A stretch of 64,000 bases of DNA, taken from NCBI RefSeq assembly GCF_014695575.1, contig NZ_JACJOO010000074.1:62001-126000 (forward strand). Direction: 5' to 3'. Under the pieces are notes generated by a model. It worked only from the letters and a program-made list of their open reading frames with translations, was not told the origin of the DNA and did no database searches. The position numbers were made by a program, and so were the translations under genes. Positions 55,374 through 63,488 of this stretch are shown here, in pieces. Numbering within the stretch: the first letter of the stretch is position 1; each line of letters begins with the position of its first letter. This stretch comes from Leptolyngbya sp. FACHB-8 (GTDB lineage Bacteria > Cyanobacteriota > Cyanobacteriia > Elainellales > Elainellaceae).

Positions 55374-56096
55374 ATGAGCGATTTTAATATCACCAATCCT
55401 TTAGCGAATATCGATACAGAAGAACAATCCATTCAATCGTATTACGACAGCATTGCCGCTGATTACGATCGCTCACGCTTTGCCAACACCTATGGTCGTT
55501 ATATTGATGACCAGGAACGGAAGATTTTGAAGCGCTGGTTACCTCGCTCCTCCGATTCATCCGTTCTGGATTTAGCCTGTGGCACGGGGCGTTTTCTAGA
55601 TTTAGCGACGGCTGGTTTAGATGCCAGTGCCAACATGTTAGAGATCGCCAGCCAGAAATATCCTGATGTATCTCTAATTCAGGCATCCGCATGTGAAATT
55701 CCGCTCCCCTCAGCTTCCTACGATGCCATCTTTTCTCTTCACTTTTTCATGCATCTGAACCCAGCAAAGGTTGCCACCATTCTGGATGAATGCCACCGCA
55801 TTTTGCGTCCGGGAGGCATGTTGATCTTTGATATTCCATCGGCCTTACGCCGCAATCTGGTGCGATACCGGGCAGAAGATTGGCACGGGGCAACCGCTTT
55901 ATCTATCCCACAGATTCGTGAGGCGACTCAGGGCAAATGGGAGCTTCAGGCATCGAGCGGGGTGATGCTCTTTCCAGTGCACCGAATTCCAACAACTTAC
56001 CGTGATCGAGTGCGATCGCTCGATGATTTTCTCTGCCAAACATGGCTAAAAAACATTGCATCCTATCTGTTTATTCAACTGATTAAGTACGACTAA
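55374..56096 (+). CDS. Class I SAM-dependent methyltransferase
   Basis: 240 residues. The SAM-binding motif is VLDLACGTGRFLDLA (motif I) followed by DASANMLEIASQKYPDVSLI, IPLPSASYDAIFSLHFFMHL and HRILRPGGMLIFDIPS. This is the Methyltransf_11 type, which modifies small molecules or lipids. The ATG follows AGGG at five bases. The VanW gene starts 16 bases downstream and is probably co-transcribed. Confidence 0.88.
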   Translation: MSDFNITNPLANIDTEEQSIQSYYDSIAADYDRSRFANTYGRYIDDQERKILKRWLPRSSDSSVLDLACGTGRFLDLATAGLDASANMLEIASQKYPDVSLIQASACEIPLPSASYDAIFSLHFFMHLNPAKVATILDECHRILRPGGMLIFDIPSALRRNLVRYRAEDWHGATALSIPQIREATQGKWELQASSGVMLFPVHRIPTTYRDRVRSLDDFLCQTWLKNIASYLFIQLIKYD

Positions 56097-56112
56097 TAAC
56101 AAGGACAATGGA

Positions 56113-56865
56113 ATGAAAAAACTTATTCCGCCAAGTTGGCGAGTTAATATACGCATCGTTCAGCGATACCTGGCAGCTCGGCTCACAGGAAAATGGCAGC
56201 AACTGGCAAAGCATCGCGACACCCACGCTCACGATGACTTTCTGCCACAAGTAACCCTAACCCAGCCTCTGGGCTCCATGACAGGGCACCATCTTGAGCG
56301 AAAGAAACATAACCTCAACCTGGCTATCCAAAAGCTTCAGAACGTCGTGATTCTGCCGGGTCAAATTTTTTCTTTCTGGCATCTGGTTGGAAACCCCACC
56401 ACTAAAGCGGGATTCGTTGAAGGAAGAACCATTACTGGCACAGAGCTGGCAACATCGGTAGGTGGCGGATTATGCCAGTTATCGGGCATGCTTTATTTTC
56501 TGGCGCTCAAATCTGGATTAACAATCCTGGAGCGTCATCCACACTCCAAAGATATTTACACAGATGCCACACGGTTTGCTCCCTTAGGTTCTGATGCAAC
56601 CGTTGTGTATGGTTATAAAGATTTGCAGATCCAAAATTCTTTTTCTTTTCCAATTTGCTTTCGTTTTTTCATTACCGATCAAGCTATTCAGGCGTGTCTT
56701 TGTTCAGCTCAGGCGATCGCTGAAGTACAGGTTGAGTTCCGCACTCAATCTTTAGAATCTGCCACCCATGTAGAAACAATTCGCTACACACCAGCCAGAG
56801 CAACAGCAGAGTTAGTCAGTTCAGATTTATATCCCAAGTTACTGGTTCCAGCACATCTGCGATAA
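56113..56865 (+). CDS. VanW-family protein
   Basis: 250 residues matching VanW: ILPGQIFSFWHLVGNPTTKA, GFVEGRTITG, VGGGLCQLSGMLYFLALKSG, ERHPHSKDIYTD and GSDATVVYGYKDLQIQN. VanW accompanies some glycopeptide-resistance clusters but has no proven reaction; the domain is also found in cell-wall-associated proteins. There is no signal peptide here and no vanHAX genes nearby. AGGA lies seven bases before the ATG. It is paired with the methyltransferase gene. Confidence 0.87.
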   Translation: MKKLIPPSWRVNIRIVQRYLAARLTGKWQQLAKHRDTHAHDDFLPQVTLTQPLGSMTGHHLERKKHNLNLAIQKLQNVVILPGQIFSFWHLVGNPTTKAGFVEGRTITGTELATSVGGGLCQLSGMLYFLALKSGLTILERHPHSKDIYTDATRFAPLGSDATVVYGYKDLQIQNSFSFPICFRFFITDQAIQACLCSAQAIAEVQVEFRTQSLESATHVETIRYTPARATAELVSSDLYPKLLVPAHLR

Positions 56866-56907
56866 AGATACTAATGTGAAAATTTTGGTTGGGAGGTTTT
56901 GTCATGT

Positions 56908-57015
56908 CATACAGCGGTTTTCAAGTGCTTAAAATCTGGTTGTTTTTGTGAGAGCCGCGCTCCGCGCGGCTCTCACAAAAACAACCGTGGCTGATTCAAG
57001 CGCCAAGCGTTGTAG
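56908..57015. repeat. Family C hairpin repeat, copy C2
   Basis: ATACAGCGGTTTTCAAGTGC at the left and GATTCAAGCGCCAAGCG at the right flank the perfect palindrome GGTTGTTTTTGTGAGAGCCG... with loop TCC (GC-TCC-GC). It lies between the convergent VanW gene and the propeller gene at 57025. Confidence 0.88.
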
Positions 57016-57024
57016 GATCAGCAA

Positions 57025-57807
57025 TTACACCTCAATCCGCAGCAACTTACCTGCCTGGGTCGCAACAATCAATTGATTGCCAAGAGTCGTGAGTGTTGTT
57101 GGTAAGCCTTCACCCATCTCCGCGATGTTGATGATAGGAGATAACATTCCATTAGGCTTTAGGGCTACTAGCCAACCTGCCGTTGTCACAGTCATCCAGC
57201 GATCGCCCAGACGAGTGATATCCAAAGGGGCACCCAGGTCAGCTTGTTGTAGATCGGCGATCGCTTTCGTTTCCCCCGTAAAAGCGATTCTCAAAACTTG
57301 CCCGTTTTCTTGAGTCGCGATAATGTAATCTTCTCCAATTCCAATCCCAAAAGATGTGCTGTCTAAAGGGGTTAAGACAGTTGTTCTACCAGAGCGGGTC
57401 ACTCGAACAATCAAGCCCGCAGAACCCAACACATCTGTTGAAACAGCAACTAGGTAGAAGGGATAGTACCCCTCGCTAGCAGCCACTGCAAATGGTGCGC
57501 CAAAGTCCCCTGCAAAGTCAGATAAATCTGCCAGAGAAGATACTTCGCTTTGTTTAGTGACCTGCACGAGAGAGTGGCCCAACTCCTGAGCCGAAAGAGC
57601 TACAATAACCGATTCTTGCAAACCGACAATTCCAGCAGGGATACCATAGCGCTCCACGTTCACCCAGGTCACTAAAGTTCCGTCAGGTGCAACCCGTACT
57701 AAATCTCCTTCCACAGTGGCTACGATAATTGCATCCTGAAAGACCGTAACCCCTTGAAAAGACAAGAGGTTCAATCCTGATGCAAGAACGGTTACGGTAG
57801 GTTCCAT
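57025..57807 (-). CDS. Beta-propeller-like hypothetical protein
   Basis: 260 residues, no signal peptide. Repeated strands of the kind DAIIVATVEGDLVRVAPDG, LIVRVTRSGRTTVLTPLDS, YIIATQENGQVLRIAFTG and QLIVATQAGKLLRIEV indicate about five to six beta-propeller blades with a recurring (I/V)ATxxGxLxR(I/V) motif. The last and first blades look able to close a ring. Function is unknown; it might be a binding scaffold. AGGAGGAG lies 13 bases upstream of the ATG. Confidence 0.75.
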   Translation of the reverse strand: MEPTVTVLASGLNLLSFQGVTVFQDAIIVATVEGDLVRVAPDGTLVTWVNVERYGIPAGIVGLQESVIVALSAQELGHSLVQVTKQSEVSSLADLSDFAGDFGAPFAVAASEGYYPFYLVAVSTDVLGSAGLIVRVTRSGRTTVLTPLDSTSFGIGIGEDYIIATQENGQVLRIAFTGETKAIADLQQADLGAPLDITRLGDRWMTVTTAGWLVALKPNGMLSPIINIAEMGEGLPTTLTTLGNQLIVATQAGKLLRIEV

Positions 57808-57913
57808 ACCAGCTTGTGTACTCCTCCTACTAAAGAAGGATTTTTAGGTGCAAGACTAAGCTTTACACAGAAAATCGTTAATAGTAAAAATGGCAAGCTA
57901 ATTAAAACTATTT

Positions 57914-58453
57914 ATGACTATTCCTTTACTGGTTGTGGATGTACAAACAGGTTTTATTAATGACTTTACCCATCATATTCCTAAAAGAGTAGCTCGCTTA
58001 ATTGAGCAGAAGCTTTATTCCCCTGTATTATTTACCCGCTTCATTAATGCAGCCGATGGCCCTTACACACGTCTTCTCCAGTGGAACGGTTGTCATGACG
58101 CGCCTGAAACTGACCTGTCCGAAGATTTAGCACCCTACATCCAATCCGAATTCGTCTTCAGTAAACCGGGCCTATGCGGAATGCCCAGTGAGCTAGTGGA
58201 TTACCTTTGTGAGAACCAGGTTCAACAAATCGCTGTCGTTGGAATCGACACAGATATGTGTGTTCTAAAAATCGCCATGGATCTATTCGATCAGGGCATT
58301 GAACCGATTGTATTAACAGACTGCTGTGCCAGTACCGCAGGATTGCAGGCTCATCTGGCTGGACTGGCCGTTCTGAGCCGCAATATTGGTGCCCAGCGGC
58401 TACGAGACGCTGGCTTGGGAGAAGGAACCCTCGCAGCCCCTGTAGCAAAGTAG
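57914..58453 (+). CDS. Isochorismatase-family cysteine hydrolase
   Basis: 179 residues with the isochorismatase fold and its catalytic triad: Asp in LLVVDVQTGFIN, Lys in FVFSKPGLCG and Cys in VVGIDTDMCVLKIAMD. Members hydrolyse amides, nicotinamide or vinyl ethers such as isochorismate. The substrate cannot be told from sequence and no pathway partner is adjacent. It is divergent from the propeller gene. Confidence 0.9.
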   Translation: MTIPLLVVDVQTGFINDFTHHIPKRVARLIEQKLYSPVLFTRFINAADGPYTRLLQWNGCHDAPETDLSEDLAPYIQSEFVFSKPGLCGMPSELVDYLCENQVQQIAVVGIDTDMCVLKIAMDLFDQGIEPIVLTDCCASTAGLQAHLAGLAVLSRNIGAQRLRDAGLGEGTLAAPVAK

Positions 58454-58588
58454 GCTCATTAGAGCGCGGCGGCTGGTGTGTATATAGCGGGAGTCATGGT
58501 TTCCTGCAGCGCGAGCCCGTGTTGGGGTTAACGCTGACTGCGATCGCAACAGTATGGCGTCACCTTACAGTTCCCGATCAGCCGATTG

Positions 58589-59308
58589 TTAATAACCTAA
58601 ACTTTCCGCTGCTATTTTTTGAAAGTACACTCCCACGTCTCTAGGGATACTTCTGCCCCCATAAGGATTACCGACAGGGCTACGCTCAAAGATCGTGCCG
58701 TATAGAACACACGCTGCCAGGTAAGTTCCATAAGGGGTTGGATGGCCATCCAGGTTGTATAACACCAGATCTGGCCTTTCAGTTAGGGACCGCGCAAATG
58801 CTAAACCTGCTGGCGCTACTGTAGCCCCCAGTTCTGCGCCGACCGCGTTATAGGCATCTGCCAGGCTTGCCGTCGTAACTCCATAACTCACACTATCGGG
58901 ACGTTCCCAGGTCATCAAAAGAACCGTTTTGGCTCCCCGCTTTCTGATTTCTTTATCGAGCTTTCTGACGGATTTATGAAACTTTCCTGGATCAAAAATA
59001 GGTATTTGGCTTTGTTCTTGCAAGACGACATATTCCCAGCCACCGTCACGGATGGTTCGGCGAGTATTCTTGTCATGCGTGTGGTCGTCTAAGGTATAGC
59101 CTCCTAGAGCAACACTGGACACACGGCTCGAAGGAGACAACCCTACCAGTTGTTGATCAATACCATCATTGAAAAAGGTAAAGCTGTTCCCAACGAGAAG
59201 AATCTGGGCTGACTCTTGGCTGCTTAATATTGGGTTACGACATGCAGCCAAAACAAACAGGGCCATACAAGCAATGAGAATGCACCGCACCAGTAACCTT
59301 ACTCTCAT
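58589..59308 (-). CDS. SGNH-hydrolase-like lipoprotein
   Basis: 239 residues from ATG 59308. The signal peptide ends with lipobox LAAC. The mature chain begins its fold with ILLVGNSFTFFNDGID, a GNS version of the GDS motif with the nucleophile serine, and ends with NLDGHPTPYGTYLAACVLYG, where Asp-Gly-His supply the remaining catalytic residues. SGNH enzymes deacylate lipids or deacetylate sugars; as a lipoprotein it would act on the outer face of the membrane. Confidence 0.82.
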   Translation of the reverse strand: MRVRLLVRCILIACMALFVLAACRNPILSSQESAQILLVGNSFTFFNDGIDQQLVGLSPSSRVSSVALGGYTLDDHTHDKNTRRTIRDGGWEYVVLQEQSQIPIFDPGKFHKSVRKLDKEIRKRGAKTVLLMTWERPDSVSYGVTTASLADAYNAVGAELGATVAPAGLAFARSLTERPDLVLYNLDGHPTPYGTYLAACVLYGTIFERSPVGNPYGGRSIPRDVGVYFQKIAAESLGY

Positions 59309-59404
59309 AGATTCTAGTCCTGTTCTTTCAAAGTATGTGTGCCGAATCCAATAGTCTTCCAGCACCGCTTTTCAAGCATTCCCCAATTCTTCAACTTCTG
59401 CTAC

Positions 59405-59511
59405 TTAGGAGGTTTCTGCATAAGAATCTACCAGGATGTTGGTGCTTTGCCCGCTTCGCGGGCAAAGCACCAACATCCTGGGGGTAATTTCATTGTTGGA
59501 AATCTCCTTAC
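59405..59511. repeat. Family D hairpin repeat, copy D2 (inverted)
   Basis: Almost base-for-base the reverse complement of D1: TTAGGAGGTTTCTGCATAAG at the left, GTTGGAAATCTCCTTA at the right, and the same core (CCAGGATGTTGGTGCTTTGC, loop TTC). Just upstream (59360-59375) ACCGCTTTTCAAGC is a scrap of a family C left end. Confidence 0.9.
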
Positions 59512-59904
59512 AGCATTGTCTTTGCTAGTACTTTGTCAAGGAGTTTTTGAGAGATCTACACCCCCTCAAAAACTCCTCAAATTTTATGTTTAGGTGCGGG
59601 ATAGCCCCACACTTGAACATTGGCAAACCACTCGGTTACACAGGGCTAGAGTTACTCGATCCAACGTACGAGCTGATGCGATCGCACTTCCCTACTCACA
59701 AAACCTCTCCCAAGTTAGTTGACAAAGAAGTTCCCAAATATGGAACTCAATATTGCACGCAGAAGACAAACCTTGTCCAACGTCCAACCCCTCTCTCTCA
59801 CTTCAGTGCCTATTTCTCTATAAAAAACAACTAACAAATGATGAATGACAAACCTCAAATAATGAATGTAAGATCCAACTTGGGATGTAATTTGGGATGA
59901 TAGT
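59512..59904. other. Intergenic, no gene supported
   Basis: About 390 bases. A 95-codon frame at 59547-59834 has unlikely composition and no ribosome site. A short imperfect palindrome (GAGTTTTTGAG/CTCAAAAACTC near 59538-59576) is present. Otherwise nothing recognised; it should hold the promoter of the secreted-protein pair. Confidence 0.5.
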
Positions 59905-60624
59905 ATGCGAGCATCAATTGGCAAACTAATCGTCAGCCTTGGCGTCCTTCTGGCTATAGGAACGCTACCAGCCCAGGCACAAGTTTCAGACCGTCAAGTT
60001 GCAGCACTGGTCGAGGCACTTCGGCAAGCAGCGCCTCAAACGGGGCGTGCAGATGACGGGCTATATAGTGACTGGCAAATTATGCCAGGAAACATTCCCC
60101 GATGGTCAAGGTCATGCATCGGTCGAGAGCTTTCACCAACTGAATTTGAGGCTAGCCCAGTGGTTGCCCGTTCGGTTGTAACGTGTGTGATGCGAGATGT
60201 GCTGCAAGATGAGTATGGCGCTAGCAACAACGATGAAATGCTAGCGGTACGTCGAGCCGCTGCCTGGTGGATGCGAGGTGACCCATCTCAGTACAACAGT
60301 GCTGAAATTTCAGCTTACATTCAGCGGGTTGTGAATGCCTATCAGCAGCAGCGAGGGTCATCGAGTGCTGCTGCCACACCTCAACCCTCCGCACCTCCCG
60401 CACAACAGCCACAGCAGCCCTCAGAATTCGATCGCTACATGACAGCAGGCTATGAGGCAACGCAGCAGCGGGATTACGAAAGAGCGCTCCTGTATTTTCA
60501 ACGGGCATTAGATGAACGCCCTGATGATTCCTACGCCCGACAAGCTATCCAAAACGTTGAGGGTTATCGCAGTCGCACTTCTGAAGGTGCGTCTGGTGGC
60601 CAATCTCCGTCTAATTCCCAGTAA
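59905..60624 (+). CDS. Secreted protein with C-terminal TPR-like repeat
   Basis: 239 residues. The signal peptide (1-25) ends AQAQ. The domain at about 27-145 contains SCIGRELSPTEFEAS and VVTCVMRDVLQDEY with two cysteines probably disulfide-linked. A Gln/Pro/Ser linker (about 152-172) is followed by a TPR-like unit (DRYMTAGYEATQQRDYERAL, YFQRALDERPDD). It is a periplasmic or secreted protein of unknown role. The next secreted gene starts four bases after the stop, so the two form an operon. Confidence 0.8.
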   Translation: MRASIGKLIVSLGVLLAIGTLPAQAQVSDRQVAALVEALRQAAPQTGRADDGLYSDWQIMPGNIPRWSRSCIGRELSPTEFEASPVVARSVVTCVMRDVLQDEYGASNNDEMLAVRRAAAWWMRGDPSQYNSAEISAYIQRVVNAYQQQRGSSSAAATPQPSAPPAQQPQQPSEFDRYMTAGYEATQQRDYERALLYFQRALDERPDDSYARQAIQNVEGYRSRTSEGASGGQSPSNSQ

Positions 60625-60628
60625 CGCT

Positions 60629-61078
60629 ATGAAAACTCTGTTGATTGGTTTAGCAGCAATTATTCCGTTTATCAGCGTTTCGAGTGCGCTGGCTCAACCG
60701 GCTCAAGAAAATTGGTTCGAGGTCACACGCAATGCTGTGGGCGATCGCTTCATGGTAGAGCGCAACTCCATTGAATTTAGGGATGGAATTGTTTGGTATT
60801 GGGAATATCGCGATTTTCCGCAACCAAACAATGCATTCATTGGGGTTGAGGTAGAGCAACCAGTTTATGGTGCCATGCTGTATCGTTCTGTCGATTGTGC
60901 TAGCGGCGTTTCCCGGCTCAGGCGAGTCGTCGTCCACGATAGACAGCGGCAGGTCATTCAGCGAATTAGCTATGACGATGCGGGCCAATTAGCACAACCT
61001 CAGGCAGGCAGTAGCGCAGCCGCCGTTCTACGCTTCGTGTGCGACCAGCCCCAGTCAGCACCAACTGCATCTCAATAA
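60629..61078 (+). CDS. Secreted surface-adhesin-E-like protein
   Basis: 149 residues from ATG 60629; the frame is open further upstream but overlaps the previous gene. The signal peptide ends SSALAQP. The mature part (WFEVTRNAVGDRFMVERNSI, IVWYWEYRDFPQPNN, YRSVDCASG, LRFVCDQPQ) resembles the surface-adhesin E / surface-layer small-domain family, with one likely disulfide. It is predicted periplasmic or secreted. It is probably translated together with the upstream TPR protein. Confidence 0.75.
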   Translation: MKTLLIGLAAIIPFISVSSALAQPAQENWFEVTRNAVGDRFMVERNSIEFRDGIVWYWEYRDFPQPNNAFIGVEVEQPVYGAMLYRSVDCASGVSRLRRVVVHDRQRQVIQRISYDDAGQLAQPQAGSSAAAVLRFVCDQPQSAPTASQ

Positions 61079-61130
61079 TGGCTCTACCGAGGCCCAAATT
61101 CTGGTGAGGCGATCGTCTGGCTCAGGCCGC

Positions 61131-61199
61131 TTAAACATAAGACCCAAAAGCAATGACGCCTGCTTAGTGGGCGTCATTGCTTTTGGGTCTTATGTTTAA
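61131..61199. terminator. Bidirectional terminator, 30-base stem
   Basis: 61131-61160 (TTAAACATAAGACCCAAAAG...) pairs perfectly with 61170-61199, with a nine-base loop. It lies between the convergent ends of the adhesin-like gene (61078) and trxA (61227). Confidence 0.85.
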
Positions 61200-61226
61200 T
61201 TGCAACCACCTACTGATCTATTGATT

Positions 61227-61550
61227 TCAAGCCAGATACTTGCCGAGAGTAGTACTGTATTCTTCGTACTTTTTCGCGCCAACGAGTGTTTCTGCCACGT
61301 CGCCTTGAGAGAAGAACATTACGGCAGGAATACTGCGAATTCCATATCGCTTAGCTACTTCTTTATTAGCATCCAGGTCTAATTTTAAGACTTTGACGCG
61401 ATCGCCATATTCATCTGCGAGCTGATCAATCAATGGAGCAATCAGCTTGCAAGGGCCACACCAGGAGGCAGTGCAATCTACAACAAACAATGACTCTGCA
61501 CCTAGAAGAGCATCAAACTCGGCTTCATTTTGAATGTAAGCTGCAGGCAT
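61227..61550 (-). CDS. trxA: Thioredoxin
   Basis: 107 residues with the active site TASWCGPCKLIAPLIDQLAD (Cys-Gly-Pro-Cys) and the cis-proline motif IRSIPAVMFF. It reduces disulfides in target proteins using electrons from thioredoxin reductases. The family has several paralogues in cyanobacteria, so the exact type (m, x or other) is not assigned. It is a single gene ending at a strong hairpin. Confidence 0.93.
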   Translation of the reverse strand: MPAAYIQNEAEFDALLGAESLFVVDCTASWCGPCKLIAPLIDQLADEYGDRVKVLKLDLDANKEVAKRYGIRSIPAVMFFSQGDVAETLVGAKKYEEYSTTLGKYLA

Positions 61551-61693
61551 AGATAAATCTCATGAAAGCTCTATTCTCCCATAGTGTTTGCACTTTTCAG
61601 ACGCAACGGGTGCTGAAACAGCAATTCTCATTTTGAATTGAAGCCTGAAAATAGGTCGCGCTCATATCGGTGTGCAACGTTGAACGGGGGCAA

Positions 61694-61830
61694 CTAATTC
61701 TCCCAACAACAAACCCAGAGCTTACAGGTGGGTGGCACCTGGTTCGGCGTATCGAAGGTGCCGTCAGGAATTTCGATTTCGTCGCCCGAGCGTCCGAAGA
61801 GCGAGGATCCGCAAACTAGCAGAAATATCG
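61694..61830 (-). pseudogene. Fragment of a GFA-family gene
   Basis: On the minus strand one frame reads CGSSLFGRSGDEIEIPDGTF, then DTPNQ, PPTCKLWVC and a stop at 61694-61696. This matches the C-terminal part of glutathione-dependent formaldehyde-activating (GFA) family proteins, which have a zinc-site CGxCGSSLF and a strand ending in GTFD. No start codon or zinc-binding N-terminal half is present upstream, and the family C repeat begins only about 50 bases away. It is a decayed gene end, recognised by eye only. Confidence 0.5.
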
Positions 61831-61879
61831 CTCTGCAACGGACATGCTTCATTATCGTCTAGTGCATTGCAGTGTGCGG

Positions 61880-61990
61880 CTATACAGCGCTTTTCAAACG
61901 CTTAAAATCCGGTTGTTTTTGTGGGAGCCGCGCGGAGCGCGGCTCCCACAAAAACAACCGTGGCTGATTCAAGCGCAAAGCGCTGTATAG
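61880..61990. repeat. Family C hairpin repeat, copy C1 (best preserved)
   Basis: 111 bases with perfect 14-base terminal inverted repeats CTATACAGCGCTTT. The core GGTTGTTTTTGTGGGAGCCG... has loop GGA (GC-GGA-GC). It has the build of a small non-autonomous mobile element (MITE). Compared with C2 and C3, both arms of the stem carry G/C where those copies carry A/T, so the change is compensated. Confidence 0.9.
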
Positions 61991-62029
61991 CAGATCTACA
62001 ATTAAACGTAATGTAGTTTAAGTAGAGCA

Positions 62030-62692
62030 CTAACTTTCGAGAGCTAGCTTATTAGCGAGGTAACTACCAGCTTTTGGATTCAGCAATTGCTCATCAAAGA
62101 AGATAACTGGAGAGTTGCTCTCAAACACAATCTGCGTTCCCTGGGGCATAGATAAATATCTCAGGGTATGGGGCGCACACAGCACTACTTCATACAAAGT
62201 CATCAGTTCAAGATTACTTGGATCATTGTTATCGATATCTTCTCTAAAGCTACCAACAAACCAGCCTGAATCTTGAGGATTATTTTCACTCCTACTGCTT
62301 CTAACCATTATTGTTGGCAACTCTTCAAACCCTCGCCCAACAACGGCAGTATCTTCCAAAGAGGGAACATCCATATCGAGTTCAAAGCTTTCTGGTACAT
62401 ACTTATGCTCCATTAGAATGTGAAGAACTTTTGTAATATTTGGTATCCATTCAATTGGCATAGATTGAAAATCTGGAGCAAGTAACCTCAGGCAATTATT
62501 TTGCAGTTGGCACTGTAATACGGACCACCCATACTGAAAAATTTGGCCATTAGAAAATTTCGCACCACTTTCTATGTATTTGGTCAACCAATCAGTTAAC
62601 CACGTGATGATAGCGTTTGGGAATTCCTCTTCTATATAAAACTCATATCTGGAGATGTTGTCTCCATTAACAGGAATTTGAATCTGTTTCAT
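62030..62692 (-). CDS. Hypothetical protein, possible immunity-like domain
   Basis: 220 residues from ATG 62692 (a GTG at 62707 is an alternative). Soluble and acidic, with a Trp-rich N-terminal half (TWLTDWLTKYIESGAKFSNG). The C-terminal half has SRSENNPQDSGWFVGSFRED, LMTLYEVVLCAPHTLRYLSM and GTQIVFESNSPVIFFDEQLL. The SGWFVGS-type strand reminds me of the Imm33/DUF2185 group found near polymorphic toxins, but I cannot confirm this and no toxin gene is nearby. Its codon use is AT-richer than most of the window, a possible sign of transfer. Confidence 0.6.
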   Translation of the reverse strand: MKQIQIPVNGDNISRYEFYIEEEFPNAIITWLTDWLTKYIESGAKFSNGQIFQYGWSVLQCQLQNNCLRLLAPDFQSMPIEWIPNITKVLHILMEHKYVPESFELDMDVPSLEDTAVVGRGFEELPTIMVRSSRSENNPQDSGWFVGSFREDIDNNDPSNLELMTLYEVVLCAPHTLRYLSMPQGTQIVFESNSPVIFFDEQLLNPKAGSYLANKLALES

Positions 62693-62858
62693 GATTGGGT
62701 GCCCCACTAAACACTCAAAGTATCATCCATGGTCGCTCTGCAAAACTCTTACTATCTATACTTTCCGAGCATTTTTGTAGCCGAACGATCCTAGCCAGTG
62801 GTTGCAACAGCCTTTAACTCATTACTGGCAGAATCTTTCAGTTCGCTGCAATAGCTTA

Positions 62859-63368
62859 TTAGCCGCCGACAACACCAGAAGCCAACGAAAGAACAAACCG
62901 AAAGTATCTAACACCATTTCGCTTGGGCAACTCCGACTCTTGCTGAAAGCCCAAGTCCCGGTAGATATGTTGTGCGGACTGCATCAGTTCACTTGTGAAA
63001 AGACCGATTGAACTCGCCTTATCGTTTATTGCTTTGGAAATGCACGCCATGGTTAAAGCCTTAGCAATACCTTTGCCTCGATGTTCTGGGTGAACTGCCA
63101 ACAAGAGGAGCGAGGCCATATCTGACCTGAAAATTGTCGGGTCACCTTTCCCCGCCGGACAGTAAGCAACCGAACCAATAATGTCATTGCTGAAACGATA
63201 AACTATGAATTCTGCCGCCTCTGCTCTTTCTGAAATATTTCGCAGATTCTTCTGCATGACTTTCCAAGAACCAGACGGGAGATACGATGCAAATTCTGCG
63301 TAGGCTGCGACATTCAAATCAGCGATCGCCTCGAAATCCTTACTTGTTGCAATTTCAATCACTTGCAC
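62859..63368 (-). CDS. GNAT-family N-acetyltransferase
   Basis: 169 residues from a GTG start. The acetyl-CoA binding motif A reads LLLLAVHPEHRGKGIAKALT, followed by ALTMACISKAINDKASSIGL and the C-terminal AQHIYRDLGFQQESELP typical of GNAT enzymes. The acceptor (small amine or protein) is unknown. The gene is about 120 bases from the ATP-grasp gene on the same strand. Confidence 0.85.
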   Translation of the reverse strand: MQVIEIATSKDFEAIADLNVAAYAEFASYLPSGSWKVMQKNLRNISERAEAAEFIVYRFSNDIIGSVAYCPAGKGDPTIFRSDMASLLLLAVHPEHRGKGIAKALTMACISKAINDKASSIGLFTSELMQSAQHIYRDLGFQQESELPKRNGVRYFRFVLSLASGVVGG

Positions 63369-63488
63369 TGCTCTCAGTTTTCTAGGCGGTTAACAGTTAA
63401 GCGAACTAGACATAAACACCTTTGAAACCCAAACAACTTATAGGTAGTTCCGGTTCAGCGTCATGTTGGACAGAGTTGCTACATCCTC

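Noticed and set aside
51167-56865. Vancomycin-resistance cluster
   Set aside because: Only a VanW protein is present; vanH, vanA/B, vanX and a VanRS pair are absent.
59547-59834. 95-codon frame before the secreted-protein operon
   Set aside because: Unbalanced composition, no ribosome site, no motif; likely chance.
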